Shown here piece by piece: positions 1-8,164 of a stretch of 19,770 nt of DNA; within the stretch, counting starts at the first letter, position 1; every line of letters starts with the position of its first letter. The notes beneath the pieces are model-generated. The model saw only the letters and a program-made list of their open reading frames with translations. It did no database searches and had not been told where the DNA came from. Made by a program: the position numbers and the translations under genes. Origin of the DNA: DSNY01 sp964539745. Lineage in GTDB: Bacteria; Pseudomonadota; Gammaproteobacteria; Burkholderiales; Burkholderiaceae_F. Where the stretch lies: the NCBI GenBank assembly GCA_964539745.1, contig CAZIJU010000067.1, forward strand, positions 1 to 19,770. The letters run 5' to 3'.

Positions 1-2070
1 GAGCAGGAAGCGCAGCGTGTTGCGGATGCGGCGGTAGCTCTCGACGACGCGCTTCAGTATCTCGTCGCCGATCGAAAGCTCGCCCGAGTAATCGGTCGAA
101 GCGACCCACAGCCGGATGATCTCCGCGCCGAGCTTGTCGCTGACTTCCTGCGGGCGGATCACGTTGCCGAGCGACTTGCTCATCTTGCGGCCCTGCGGGT
201 CGACGGTGAACCCGTGCGTCAGCAGCGCCTTGTACGGCGCGCGGCCGTCCAGCGCCGCGCCAGTCAGCAGCGACGAGTGGAACCAGCCGCGGTGCTGGTC
301 CGAGCCCTCCAGATACAGATCCGCCGGATACGCGAGGTCGTCGGCGTGCGACCCGCGCAACACGGTGCGATGCGTGGTTCCGGAATCGAACCAGACGTCG
401 AGGATGTCGTTGGACTTTTCGTACTGCGCTGCCTCGTCGGGCGGAAGGAAGTCCTCGACCTTCGCCTTCGACCAGGCTTCCACGCCGCCGGCTTCGACCT
501 TCTGCGCCGCCGCCTCGAGCAGCTCGAGCGTGCGCGGGTGCAGTTCGCCGCTCGCCTTGTGCAGGAAGAAGGGCAGCGGCACGCCCCAGTTGCGCTGGCG
601 CGAGATGCACCAGTCGGGGCGGTTGGCGATCATGCCGTGCAACCGTGCCTTGCCCCAGTGCGGGAAGAACGCCGTCGCCTCGATCGCGCGCAGCGCCGTC
701 TCGCGCAGTGTTTCGCCCACCGTTTCGCGCTGCATCACGCCGCGCGTGTCCGCAGTCGGTCCATCCATCCGCACGAACCACTGCGACGTCGCCCGATAGA
801 CGAGCGGCGTCTTGTGGCGCCAGCAGTGCATGTAGCTGTGCGTGTCGGTCGACGCGTGCAGCAAGTGCCCCGCCACGCGCAGCGCGTCGACGATCTTCGG
901 GTTGGCGTCCCAGATCTTCATTCCGCCGAACAGCGGCAGACCGGACGCATACAGGCCGTCGCCCTGGACCGGGTTGAGGATCTCGTCGTTGCTCATCCCG
1001 TACGACTTGCACGAGTCGAAGTCCTCGATGCCATACGCGGGCGCCGAATGAACGACACCGGTGCCCGCGCCGGACTCGACGTAGGTGCCGAGGTAGACCG
1101 GCGAAAAGCGCTGGTATCCGGCGTGCAGCTTGGCCAGCGGATGGACGAAGCGCACGCGTTCGAGCGCGGCGCCGACCGCCTCGCCGACGACGCGCCCGCG
1201 CAGCCCGTAACGCTGCAGGCAGGATTCGACGAGTTCGCGGGCGAGGATCAGCAGTCGATCGCCGCAATCGACCAGCGCATAAACCAGCTCGGGGTGGAAG
1301 TTCAGCGCCTGGTTGGCCGGAATCGTCCACGGCGTCGTCGTCCAGATCGACGTGAAGGTCGGCTTGCCCAGCGCTGCAAGCCCGAAGGCGGCGGCAACCC
1401 TGGCCTCGTCCTCTGCGGCGAGCGGAAACGCCACGTCGACGACCGGCGTCTTGCGTTCGATGTATTCGACCTCGGCCTCGGCGAGCGCGGAGTTGCAGTC
1501 GAAGCACCAGTTGACCGGCTTCAGCCCGCGGTAGACGAAGCCGCGTTCCATCATGCGCCCGAGCGCTCGAATCTCGTCGGCCTCGGTCGTGAAGTGCATC
1601 GTCTTGTACGGATTGTCCCAGTCGCCGAGCACGCCGAGCCGCTTGAAGTCCTTCATCTGCAGCGCGATCTGCTCGGCCGCGAACGCGCGCGCGCGCGCCT
1701 GCACCTCGTCGCGCGGCAGGTTCTTGCCGTACTGCTTCTCGATGTGCACCTCGATCGGCATGCCGTGGCAGTCCCATCCCGGGACGTAGACCCCGTCGAA
1801 GCCCGCGAGGATCTTCGACTTGTTGACCATGTCCTTCAGGATCTTGTTGACTGCCGTGCCTAGGTGGATCTCGCCGTTCGCGTACGGCGGCCCGTCGTGC
1901 AGCACGAACTTCGGCGCGCCCTTGCGCGCGGCGCGGATCGCCCGGTAGACGTTCCGTTCTTCCCACTCCTTGACCCACTGCGGCTCGCGCCTGGGCAAGT
2001 CGCCGCGCATCGGAAACGGCGTGTCGGGCAGGTTCAGCGGATATTTCTTCGTGTCGCCGGATTCGGCCAT
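1..2070 (-). CDS. ileS: Isoleucyl-tRNA synthetase, C-terminus outside window
   Basis: Class I aminoacyl-tRNA synthetase that charges tRNA-Ile in the cytoplasm. The first 690 codons are present; the family is usually about 930-960 residues, so the anticodon-binding and zinc-binding C-terminal part lies beyond base 1. The translation begins MAESGDTKKYPLNLPDT and shows DGPPYANGEIHLG near residues 58-71, the WTTTPWTIPANQAL editing-domain motif, PGWDCHGMPIE, and a perfect KMSKS at about residues 629-633. The signature usually written HxGH reads H69-L70-G71-T72 here, which is unusual (see findings). The start at 2070 is supported by AGGGA (2079-2083) eight bases upstream. ribF lies 171 bases upstream on the same strand, the common ribF-ileS order. 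Identification is secure. Confidence 0.97.
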   Translation of the reverse strand, partial: MAESGDTKKYPLNLPDTPFPMRGDLPRREPQWVKEWEERNVYRAIRAARKGAPKFVLHDGPPYANGEIHLGTAVNKILKDMVNKSKILAGFDGVYVPGWDCHGMPIEVHIEKQYGKNLPRDEVQARARAFAAEQIALQMKDFKRLGVLGDWDNPYKTMHFTTEADEIRALGRMMERGFVYRGLKPVNWCFDCNSALAEAEVEYIERKTPVVDVAFPLAAEDEARVAAAFGLAALGKPTFTSIWTTTPWTIPANQALNFHPELVYALVDCGDRLLILARELVESCLQRYGLRGRVVGEAVGAALERVRFVHPLAKLHAGYQRFSPVYLGTYVESGAGTGVVHSAPAYGIEDFDSCKSYGMSNDEILNPVQGDGLYASGLPLFGGMKIWDANPKIVDALRVAGHLLHASTDTHSYMHCWRHKTPLVYRATSQWFVRMDGPTADTRGVMQRETVGETLRETALRAIEATAFFPHWGKARLHGMIANRPDWCISRQRNWGVPLPFFLHKASGELHPRTLELLEAAAQKVEAGGVEAWSKAKVEDFLPPDEAAQYEKSNDILDVWFDSGTTHRTVLRGSHADDLAYPADLYLEGSDQHRGWFHSSLLTGAALDGRAPYKALLTHGFTVDPQGRKMSKSLGNVIRPQEVSDKLGAEIIRLWVASTDYSGELSIGDEILKRVVESYRRIRNTLRFLL

Positions 2071-2108
2071 CGTTCGGTTCCCTGGGACGCTTCGAGTCGG
2101 AAGTCGCG

Positions 2109-2114
2109 AATCTA
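2109..2114 (-). promoter_or_regulatory. Possible -10 for ileS
   Basis: On the minus strand TAGATT lies 38 bases before the ileS start, close to the sigma-70 -10 consensus and at a suitable distance from the ribosome binding site. No convincing -35 was seen, so ileS may equally be read from ribF. Tentative. Confidence 0.3.
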
Positions 2115-2152
2115 CCTGCTGCGCGGGCCGATCGTGTGCCTGCGCGGCTCGT

Positions 2153-2198
2153 CGTACGAAGCCGTACGCGTCCGCTGCTCGGCGCACCCTCGGTGCGC
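2153..2198. repeat. Two short inverted repeats in ribF-ileS gap
   Basis: Two perfect inverted repeats sit in the 171-base gap. CGTACG is repeated at 2153-2158 and 2163-2168 with a 4-base loop, and GCGCACC/GGTGCGC at 2182-2188 and 2192-2198 has a 3-base loop. Neither is followed by a T-run on either strand, so they are not classical terminators. They could be processing or attenuating hairpins in a ribF-ileS transcript. Confidence 0.5.
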
Positions 2199-2241
2199 TT
2201 GCGAAGAAATCTTCACGACTTCTCGTAGATGCAATGCGTGG

Positions 2242-3180
2242 TTACTGCGCAAGAGCGCCGTCGAACAGCTCGCGCGCCCGCTGCGCATCGCGTGCGATCG
2301 CGGCAGTCAGTTCATCGAGCGTTCCGTACCTCTCCTCGTCGCGCAGCTTGGCGAGGAACTCGACGCGCACGAGCTTGCCGTAGACCTGCCGCGCGAAATC
2401 GAACAAGTGCACCTCGAGCAGCCAGCGGCCGGTGTCGTCCACCGTCGGCCGCAGCCCCACGCTGGCCACGCCGGGCCAGGCGCGCTCGTCGATGCCGTGC
2501 ACCTTGACCGCATACACGCCGTGCACTGCGGGACGCTTGTGCGCGATGCGAAGATTCAGGGTCGGAAAGCCGATCGTGCGGCCCAGCTTCGCGCCGTGCA
2601 GCACGCGCCCGCTGATCATGTACGGCCGCCCCAACAGCTCGCGTGCGCGCGCCAGATCGCCCTTTTCGAGCGATTCGCGCACGGCCGAGCTGGACACCCG
2701 ATCGCTGCCGTCGAGCACCGTCGGCAGCGCTTCGACGACGTAGCCGCCGCCGGCGGCGCGTGCGCGCAGCAGCGCGAGGTCGCCGGCGCGCCGTGCGCCG
2801 AAGCGAAAGTCGTCGCCGACCATCAGCCAGCGTACCCGGCAGCCAGCGACCAGCACGTCGTCGATGAATTGCTCGGCGGAGAGCGACGCGAAGCGGCGGT
2901 TGAAGTGCTCGATATAGACGCGCTCGATGCCCGCTTCGCGCAGCGCCTCGAGCTTGTCGCGGATGTTGGCCACGCGCGCCGGCGCTTGCGTCGGCGCGAA
3001 GAATTCGCGCGGATGCGGCTCGAACGTCATCACCGCCGCAACCAGTCCGCGCGCACGCGCCGCCTCGACCACGCGGGCGAGCAGCGCTGCGTGGCCGCGA
3101 TGCACGCCGTCGAAGTTGCCGATCGTCAGTGCGCAAGGCGGTCGGTCGTTGGCGCGCGGCACACCGCGATAGACCTTCAT
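2242..3180 (-). CDS. ribF: Bifunctional riboflavin kinase / FAD synthetase
   Basis: Converts riboflavin to FMN (C-terminal kinase domain) and FMN to FAD (N-terminal nucleotidyltransferase domain), supplying flavin cofactors in the cytoplasm. The protein has 312 residues, typical of the family. The N-terminal half carries TIGNFDGVHRGH at residues 19-30, the nucleotide-binding motif, and VGDDFRFG further on. The kinase half begins near residue 185 with GRPYMISGRVLHG and contains GFPTLNL, the kinase signature. It is first in a minus-strand pair with ileS and is divergent from purN. A perfect TATAAT (3218-3223 on the minus strand) lies about 38 bases upstream of the ATG; the leader is too short for an FMN riboswitch. 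Identification is secure. Confidence 0.96.
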   Translation of the reverse strand: MKVYRGVPRANDRPPCALTIGNFDGVHRGHAALLARVVEAARARGLVAAVMTFEPHPREFFAPTQAPARVANIRDKLEALREAGIERVYIEHFNRRFASLSAEQFIDDVLVAGCRVRWLMVGDDFRFGARRAGDLALLRARAAGGGYVVEALPTVLDGSDRVSSSAVRESLEKGDLARARELLGRPYMISGRVLHGAKLGRTIGFPTLNLRIAHKRPAVHGVYAVKVHGIDERAWPGVASVGLRPTVDDTGRWLLEVHLFDFARQVYGKLVRVEFLAKLRDEERYGTLDELTAAIARDAQRARELFDGALAQ

Positions 3181-3217
3181 CGAACCCAGTTCGTGCGTTT
3201 GTGGACGAAAGCGTCAA

Positions 3218-3223
3218 ATTATA
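3218..3223 (-). promoter_or_regulatory. ribF -10 box
   Basis: TATAAT on the minus strand matches the sigma-70 -10 consensus perfectly and would give a 5' leader of about 30 bases for ribF. I saw no good -35 hexamer at 16-18 bases. It lies in the 123-base divergent region shared with purN. Confidence 0.55.
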
Positions 3224-3288
3224 CGGTCGCACCCGGTGAAGGCCTTGATTTTTCGCGGCTTTCGAGGGCGGCGGCGCGATGCGATGCG

Positions 3289-3294
3289 TAGAAT
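3289..3294 (+). promoter_or_regulatory. purN -10 box, close to the start codon
   Basis: TAGAAT ends nine bases before the purN ATG, so transcription would begin at or within a few bases of the start codon. No ribosome binding site is visible (the bases before ATG are CGCCCACCG). This suggests a leaderless message. The -35 region is not recognisable. Confidence 0.45.
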
Positions 3295-3303
3295 CGCCCA
3301 CCG

Positions 3304-3954
3304 ATGAAGAACATCGTCTGCCTGATCTCGGGGCGCGGCAGCAACCTCGAAGCGCTCCTGCGCACGGCGCGCGACGAACGCTGGGACAGCGCGGCGGACG
3401 CGCGCGTCGCGGCGGTCATCAGCAACCGCGCGCAGGCGCCGGGGCTCGCGATCGCGCGCGCTTTCGGCGTGCCGGCACACGTGATCGAGCACGGTCGCTT
3501 CGCTTCACGGGAGGCATTCGACGCGGCGCTCGTCGAGGCGATCGACGCGTACGCGCCGGCGCTGGTCGTGCTGGCCGGCTTCATGCGCGTGCTCACGTCT
3601 GGGTTCGTGGAGCACTACGAAGGTCGCCTGATCAACGTTCATCCGTCGCTGCTGCCGATGTTTCCCGGGCTGGCGACGCATCGCAAGGCGCTCGCCGCGG
3701 GCGTGCGCGTGCACGGCGCGACGGTGCACTTCGTATCAAATGACGTGGATGCCGGCGCGATCATTGCGCAGGCCGCGGTGGCCGTGCGGCCGGACGACAC
3801 CGAAGAGGCGCTCGCGGCGCGCGTGCTGGCGCAGGAGCACCGGCTGCTGCCGCGCTGCGCCCGCTGGGTGGTCGAAGGGCGAGTGCGGCTCGTGCGCGGG
3901 CGCACTGTGGTCGACGGCGTCGATCCTGCCGAGCTGGCGCTGTTCTCCCGATGA
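3304..3954 (+). CDS. purN: Phosphoribosylglycinamide formyltransferase
   Basis: Transfers the formyl group of 10-formyltetrahydrofolate to GAR, the third step of de novo purine synthesis. The 216-residue protein begins with LISGRGSNLEALL, the phosphate-binding N-terminus, and contains GFMRVL, INVHPSLLPMFPG (catalytic N111 and H113) and DVDAGAIIAQ, supplying the catalytic aspartate at about 149. Length and motifs fit the family. It is the first gene of a plus-strand operon: its TGA overlaps the ATG of the next gene by four bases, which implies translational coupling. The start has no visible Shine-Dalgarno and lies just after a -10 box. Confidence 0.96.
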   Translation: MKNIVCLISGRGSNLEALLRTARDERWDSAADARVAAVISNRAQAPGLAIARAFGVPAHVIEHGRFASREAFDAALVEAIDAYAPALVVLAGFMRVLTSGFVEHYEGRLINVHPSLLPMFPGLATHRKALAAGVRVHGATVHFVSNDVDAGAIIAQAAVAVRPDDTEEALAARVLAQEHRLLPRCARWVVEGRVRLVRGRTVVDGVDPAELALFSR

Positions 3955-5243
3955 GCACGGCGCGAGTCACGTCGCTGGTGGTCGATCATCTCGCTGCGCT
4001 GCTGGCGCAGGTGCTGCGCTTCGACGGGCCGGCGGACGCGGTGATGTCGCGCTATTTCAAACAGCATCCGAAGCTTGGCAGCCGCGACCGCAGCCTGATC
4101 GCCGAAGGCGTTTTTCACGCGTTGCGCCGCTACGCGAGCCTGAAGTGGATGCTGCAGCCGGCGCGTCCCGAGCGCGCGCCGCGGCTCGCCGCGCTGGTGA
4201 CGTTGGCGCGTCAGCAAGGGATTGCGGCGCTCGACGTTCGCGCGCTCAGGAGCGACGAACGCGCGGTGCGCAATGCGCTGGCGCTCGATGTGTCGAGCGC
4301 GCCGTGCGCGGTTCGCTCCGAGGTGCCGCTGTGGCTGTTCCAGCGCGTCACCGCGCAGTACCACGACGCCGAAGCGCTGCTTGCGGCGATGGTCGAGCCG
4401 GCACCGCTCGACCTGCGGGTCAACACGCTGAAGACCACGCGCGACCGCGTGCTCGCCGAGCTGCGCGCGGCCACGCGCCAGCACGCGCCGCTCGCGGCCG
4501 AGCCGACGCCGTATTCGCCGGACGGCATCCGCCTGCGCGAAAAACCGGCGTTGACGCGCTGGCCGCTTTATCAGGACGGCATGGTCGAGGTGCAGGACGA
4601 GGGCAGCCAGCTGGTGGCGCGGCTGGTGGCGCCCGGGCGCGGCGCGATGGTGGTGGACTTCTGCGCCGGCGCCGGCGGCAAGACGCTCGCGCTCGGCTGC
4701 CTGATGAAGTCCACCGGCCGCCTCTATGCGTTCGATGTCAACGCCAAGCGCCTCGCCGGACTCGGTCCGCGACTGAAGCGCAGCGGCCTGTCCAACGTGC
4801 ACCCGGCCGCGATCGCGAGCGAAAACGACGTGCGCGTGAAGCGGCTCGCCGGCAAGATCGACCGCGTGCTGGTCGACGCCCCGTGCTCGGGCAGCGGCAC
4901 GCTGCGGCGCAATCCGGACTTGAAATGGCGGTTCGACGAAAACGAACTGGCGCGCGTCAACGCCGTGCAGACCAACGTGCTGCGCGCCGCTGCGCGATTG
5001 GCCAAGCCTGGCGGGCGGCTCGTCTACGCGACCTGTTCGCTGCTTGCGACGGAGAACCAGGCGGTCGTCGAAAGCTTCCTCGCCGAGCATCCGGACTATT
5101 TCGTCGTGCCCGCCAGCGAGGTGCTTCGGCCGCAGGGCATCGCGATCGACCACGCCGAGCGCTTCGCGCCGTGGTTCGTGATGCTGCCGCATCTGCATGG
5201 CACCGACGGTTTTTTCGCGGCCGTGCTGGAGCGCCGCCGGTGA
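3951..5243 (+). CDS. rsmB: RsmB-type 16S rRNA m5C methyltransferase
   Basis: SAM-dependent RNA cytosine-5 methyltransferase of the NOL1/NOP2/Sun family; RsmB methylates C967 of 16S rRNA. The 430-residue protein has an N-terminal NusB-like helical part, then a Rossmann catalytic domain with VVDFCAGAGGKTLAL (SAM-binding motif I, about 234-248), VDAPCSGSGTLRRNPD with C312, and ATCSLLATEN with C362. These two cysteines are the pair used by this family for product release and nucleophilic attack. The ATG overlaps the purN stop as ATGA and its own stop overlaps the next start as GTGA. The family assignment is secure; the exact target base is inferred from family and could differ. Confidence 0.9.
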   Translation: MSTARVTSLVVDHLAALLAQVLRFDGPADAVMSRYFKQHPKLGSRDRSLIAEGVFHALRRYASLKWMLQPARPERAPRLAALVTLARQQGIAALDVRALRSDERAVRNALALDVSSAPCAVRSEVPLWLFQRVTAQYHDAEALLAAMVEPAPLDLRVNTLKTTRDRVLAELRAATRQHAPLAAEPTPYSPDGIRLREKPALTRWPLYQDGMVEVQDEGSQLVARLVAPGRGAMVVDFCAGAGGKTLALGCLMKSTGRLYAFDVNAKRLAGLGPRLKRSGLSNVHPAAIASENDVRVKRLAGKIDRVLVDAPCSGSGTLRRNPDLKWRFDENELARVNAVQTNVLRAAARLAKPGGRLVYATCSLLATENQAVVESFLAEHPDYFVVPASEVLRPQGIAIDHAERFAPWFVMLPHLHGTDGFFAAVLERRR

Positions 5244-6583
5244 AAGATTCGCAACTCGACGAACTGCTGCAGGCGCTCGCCGAAGGGTTGGCGCGACCGC
5301 AGCATTTCTGGGCAGCCGTCGTGATCGTCGTCGCGGTCGCCGGCGGCTGGATCGTCTCGCAACTGGTGCGCCGGCGCGTCGAGGCGCGTTTAGCGCCCGC
5401 CACAGCGCGCAGCGGCGCGGCCGTCGACGCGCTGCGATTCTCGATCGACGGGTTCCGCCGTCTCGCATTTCCGGTGACTGCGCTGCTGCTGCTGATGGCC
5501 GGCGAAGCAGCGCTGCGCTTCGCGGGCGTGCTGAGCCGCTCGGCCGATGCGCGCCTGTTGCGTCTTGCGCTCACGCTGCTGGCGGCGCTGGCCTCGATCC
5601 GGCTGCTGGTGTACGTGCTGCGGCGGGTGTTTTCGAATCTGGCGTTCATCGCCGCCTCCGAACGGGTCATCGCGCTGGCGATCTGGCTGGTCGTCGCGCT
5701 GCAGGTGACCGGCGCATTGAGCGACGTCGTCGAGTGGCTCGATGCAACCAGGATCCCGGTTGGCGCGTCGACGGTGTCGCTGTGGGTCCTTTTGATGGGC
5801 GCGGTGTCGTTGCTGGTGACCTTGCTGGCGGCATTGTGGGTCGGGTCCGCGCTTGAGGCGCGGCTGATGCGCGCCGACGAACTCGAGCCCAACCTGCGAG
5901 TGGTGGCCTCGCGCGCGCTGAAGGCGCTGCTGTTGTTGGTCGCGGTTCTGCTCGGACTGTCGATGGTCGGCATCGACCTGACGGTGCTGTCGGTGTTCGG
6001 AGGCGCGCTGGGCGTCGGTCTCGGCCTCGGACTGCAGCGCATCGCGAGCAACTACGTGTCGGGTTTCATCATCCTGCTGGACAAATCGCTGCGCATCGGC
6101 GATCTGATCACCGTCGACAAGTACACCGGAACCGTCACGCACATCAATACGCGTTACACCGTGATCCGCGCGCTCGATGGCACCGAGGCGATCATTCCGA
6201 ACGAAAAGCTCGTCTCCGAACCGGTGACGAACCAGAGCTACAGCGACCGCAAGGTGCTGATTCGCTGCAACGTCCAGATCAGCTACGCAAGCGACGTCGA
6301 CCGCGCGCTCGAGCTGTTGCGCCAAGCTGCGCGCGTGAGCCCGCGCGTGCTCGAAGACCCCGCACCGGCGGCGGCGCTCGCCGACTTCGGCGCCGACGGA
6401 CTGAACCTGGCCCTGACCTTTTGGATCGCCGACCCGGAGAACGGGCGGCTCGGCGTGACCTCGGACGTCAACCGCGAGATCCTGCGGCTGTTCCGCAGCA
6501 ACGGCATCGATATTCCGTTCCCGCAGCGCGACGTTCGCGTCGTCGCGATGCCGCCGCCGCGCGGCCCGGCTGCAAGCGCCTGA
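5240..6583 (+). CDS. MscS-family mechanosensitive ion channel
   Basis: Inner-membrane channel of the small-conductance mechanosensitive family, which releases solutes on osmotic downshock. From the GTG at 5240 it encodes 447 residues, longer than the 286-residue E. coli MscS because of extra N-terminal membrane helices. Hydrophobic segments are visible near residues 23-43, 75-95, 105-130, 135-155, 170-195 and 215-240. They are followed by the glycine/alanine-rich pore helix (FGGALGVGLGLGLQ), SNYVSGFIILLDKSLRIGD and the beta domain with IIPNEKL. The same frame stays open upstream inside rsmB, but the GTG overlapping the rsmB stop is the sensible start: it is coupled and places a short polar N-terminus before the first helix. 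Its role in a purN-rsmB operon is probably just co-transcription. Confidence 0.92.
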   Translation: MKDSQLDELLQALAEGLARPQHFWAAVVIVVAVAGGWIVSQLVRRRVEARLAPATARSGAAVDALRFSIDGFRRLAFPVTALLLLMAGEAALRFAGVLSRSADARLLRLALTLLAALASIRLLVYVLRRVFSNLAFIAASERVIALAIWLVVALQVTGALSDVVEWLDATRIPVGASTVSLWVLLMGAVSLLVTLLAALWVGSALEARLMRADELEPNLRVVASRALKALLLLVAVLLGLSMVGIDLTVLSVFGGALGVGLGLGLQRIASNYVSGFIILLDKSLRIGDLITVDKYTGTVTHINTRYTVIRALDGTEAIIPNEKLVSEPVTNQSYSDRKVLIRCNVQISYASDVDRALELLRQAARVSPRVLEDPAPAAALADFGADGLNLALTFWIADPENGRLGVTSDVNREILRLFRSNGIDIPFPQRDVRVVAMPPPRGPAASA

Positions 6584-6636
6584 GGGGCTTGGGGATTGCC
6601 TGCAAATAAAGGCATCGCGCCTTGCGGCGGTACGGG

Positions 6637-6642
6637 TACAAT
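6637..6642 (+). promoter_or_regulatory. Desaturase -10 box
   Basis: TACAAT lies 60 bases before the chosen desaturase start. It sits in the loop of a small inverted repeat (CGGG/CCCG, 6633-6636 and 6644-6647), so part of this repeat would be at the 5' end of the RNA. No clear -35 was found. It suggests that the desaturase is transcribed independently of the mscS operon. Confidence 0.5.
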
Positions 6643-6702
6643 GCCCGCTCACCCTTTATGAGTGCAGCCCCGACGTCGGGCGCACCGTCTTCCGGAGAAC
6701 GC

Positions 6703-7902
6703 ATGTATTTGTTTGAATTCCTCGATGGGGGACTGCTCAGCCTGAGCTGGTGGCAACTTGTCATCGCCACGCTCGCGCTGACCCACGTCACGATCGCATC
6801 GGTCACGATCTTCCTGCATCGGTCGCAGGCGCACCGGGCGCTCGACCTGCACCCGGTCGTCGGACACTTCTTCCGGTTCTGGCTGTGGCTGACGACCGGC
6901 ATGTTGACCAAGGAGTGGGTCGCGATCCACCGCAAGCACCACGCCAGGTGCGAAACGCCGGATGATCCGCACAGCCCGCAGACGCGCGGTCTGACGACCG
7001 TCCTGTGGCGCGGTGCCGAGTTGTACATGGCCGAGGCGAAGAATGCGGAAACGCTCGCCCGATACGGTCACGGCACGCCGAACGACTGGATCGAGCGCAA
7101 CGTGTATTCGCGCTTCACCTGGCAGGGTGTGGCGATCATGCTGGGCATCGACCTGGTGCTGTTCGGCGCGGCCGGCATCAGCGTCTGGGCCGTGCAGATG
7201 GTCTGGATCCCGTTCTTTGCCGCCGGCGTCATCAATGGACTGGGTCATTTCTGGGGCTATCGCAACTACGACGCGCCCGATGCCAGCAGGAACATCGCTC
7301 CGTGGGGCATCCTGATCGGCGGCGAGGAACTGCACAACAACCACCACACGTATCCGACCTCGGCCAGGCTCTCGTCGAAGTGGTACGAATTCGATCTGGG
7401 CTGGCTGTACATCCGCGTTCTCGAGTCGCTCGGGCTGGCGCGGGTACTGCGGGTTGCCCCGGTGCCGAAAGTCGCCGAGCCGAAGCGCTCGATCGACCTG
7501 CAAACGCTGCAGGCGGCGATCAACTACCGCTACGACCTGCTCGCGCGCTACGCGCGGCATCTGCGGCGCACGTATGCCGCGGAGTTGCACCGGATGCGGC
7601 TGCCGGCTGCCGAGCGCAGCCGCTTTCTAGCGGTCAAGCGCTGGTTGGGCATCAGCGACGTCGCGGCGCTGCCCGAGCCACAGCGTCAGACCCTATCGGA
7701 GGCGCTGGCGCAGAGCCAGGCGCTGAAGACGCTGGTGGACATGCGCGCGGAGCTCAAGGCGATCTGGGAGCGCTCGAACGCCTCGCGCGAACAGATGCTG
7801 TCCAATCTTCAGGATTGGGTCGCACGCGCCGAGTCAAGTGGCATCCGCGCGCTGCAGGATCTGGCGCTGCGCATCCGCAGCTACGCTCCGGTCGCGGCGT
7901 AA
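6703..7902 (+). CDS. Membrane fatty acid (acyl-CoA) desaturase
   Basis: Di-iron integral-membrane desaturase that would introduce a cis double bond into acyl chains. The three histidine boxes are present: HRSQAH (residues 39-44), HRKHH (76-80) and HNNHH (211-215), with hydrophobic helices between them (about 18-38, 52-70, 140-185). This is the arrangement of delta-9 type desaturases. The total is 399 residues. After about residue 250 a soluble, charged, helix-rich tail of roughly 145 residues follows, which I recall as usual in betaproteobacterial members but whose role I do not know. I chose ATG 6703 because GGAG (6693-6696) precedes it by six bases; an upstream in-frame ATG at 6658 would add 15 residues. 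Substrate is not determinable here. Confidence 0.9.
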   Translation: MYLFEFLDGGLLSLSWWQLVIATLALTHVTIASVTIFLHRSQAHRALDLHPVVGHFFRFWLWLTTGMLTKEWVAIHRKHHARCETPDDPHSPQTRGLTTVLWRGAELYMAEAKNAETLARYGHGTPNDWIERNVYSRFTWQGVAIMLGIDLVLFGAAGISVWAVQMVWIPFFAAGVINGLGHFWGYRNYDAPDASRNIAPWGILIGGEELHNNHHTYPTSARLSSKWYEFDLGWLYIRVLESLGLARVLRVAPVPKVAEPKRSIDLQTLQAAINYRYDLLARYARHLRRTYAAELHRMRLPAAERSRFLAVKRWLGISDVAALPEPQRQTLSEALAQSQALKTLVDMRAELKAIWERSNASREQMLSNLQDWVARAESSGIRALQDLALRIRSYAPVAA

Positions 7903-7922
7903 CGCCGCAGCTCGCACCCATG

Positions 7923-7952
7923 AAAAAGCCCGGCACGATGCCGGGCTTTTTT
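7923..7952. terminator. Bidirectional intrinsic terminator
   Basis: A perfect 8-bp stem GCCCGGCA/TGCCGGGC (7928-7935 and 7939-7946) with a 3-base loop is preceded by five A and followed by six T. It can terminate the desaturase gene on the plus strand and rpmG on the minus strand. Confidence 0.93.
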
Positions 7953-7979
7953 GCGATCGGCCGCGGCAATCGCGCGCCG

Positions 7980-8147
7980 TTACTTCAGCTTCGTTTCCCT
8001 GTACTTCACGTGCTTGCGCGCAACCGGGTCGAACTTGCTGAGCTCGAGCTTTTCCGGCGTCGTGCGCTTGTTCTTGGTCGTCGTGTAGAAGTGGCCGGTT
8101 CCGGCCGTCGACTCGAGCTTGATCTTTTCGCGGGCGCCTTTGGCCAT
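7980..8147 (-). CDS. rpmG: 50S ribosomal protein L33
   Basis: Small protein of the large ribosomal subunit. The 55-residue product begins MAKGAREKIKLEST, includes HFYTTTKNKRTTPEKLELSKFDP and ends YRETKLK. It has no cysteines, so it is the zinc-free form of L33. Length and sequence fit the family exactly. It lies 17 bases downstream of rpmB on the same strand, the standard rpmB-rpmG pair, with GAGGAGC a few bases before the ATG as a good ribosome binding site. Transcription ends at the bidirectional terminator 28 bases beyond the stop. Confidence 0.95.
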   Translation of the reverse strand: MAKGAREKIKLESTAGTGHFYTTTKNKRTTPEKLELSKFDPVARKHVKYRETKLK

Positions 8148-8164
8148 GGCGTGCTCCTCGATCC

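Noticed and set aside
1683..1697. Alternating CG run as a Z-DNA or simple repeat
   Set aside because: It lies in ileS and codes for the alternating Arg-Ala segment ARARAFA; GC bias explains it.
214..1863. Long plus-strand open frame of 549 codons
   Set aside because: It is antisense to ileS, whose translation is an unmistakable synthetase; high GC keeps the opposite strand open. The product is Arg-rich with no domain.
3181..3303. FMN riboswitch upstream of ribF
   Set aside because: The divergent gap leaves a leader of only about 30 bases after the TATAAT box, far too short, and no RFN-element motifs are seen.
3740..5239. Upstream extension of the mscS frame through purN and rsmB
   Set aside because: The region is occupied by two well-identified genes in another frame; the GTG at 5240 overlaps the rsmB stop and gives a normal channel N-terminus.
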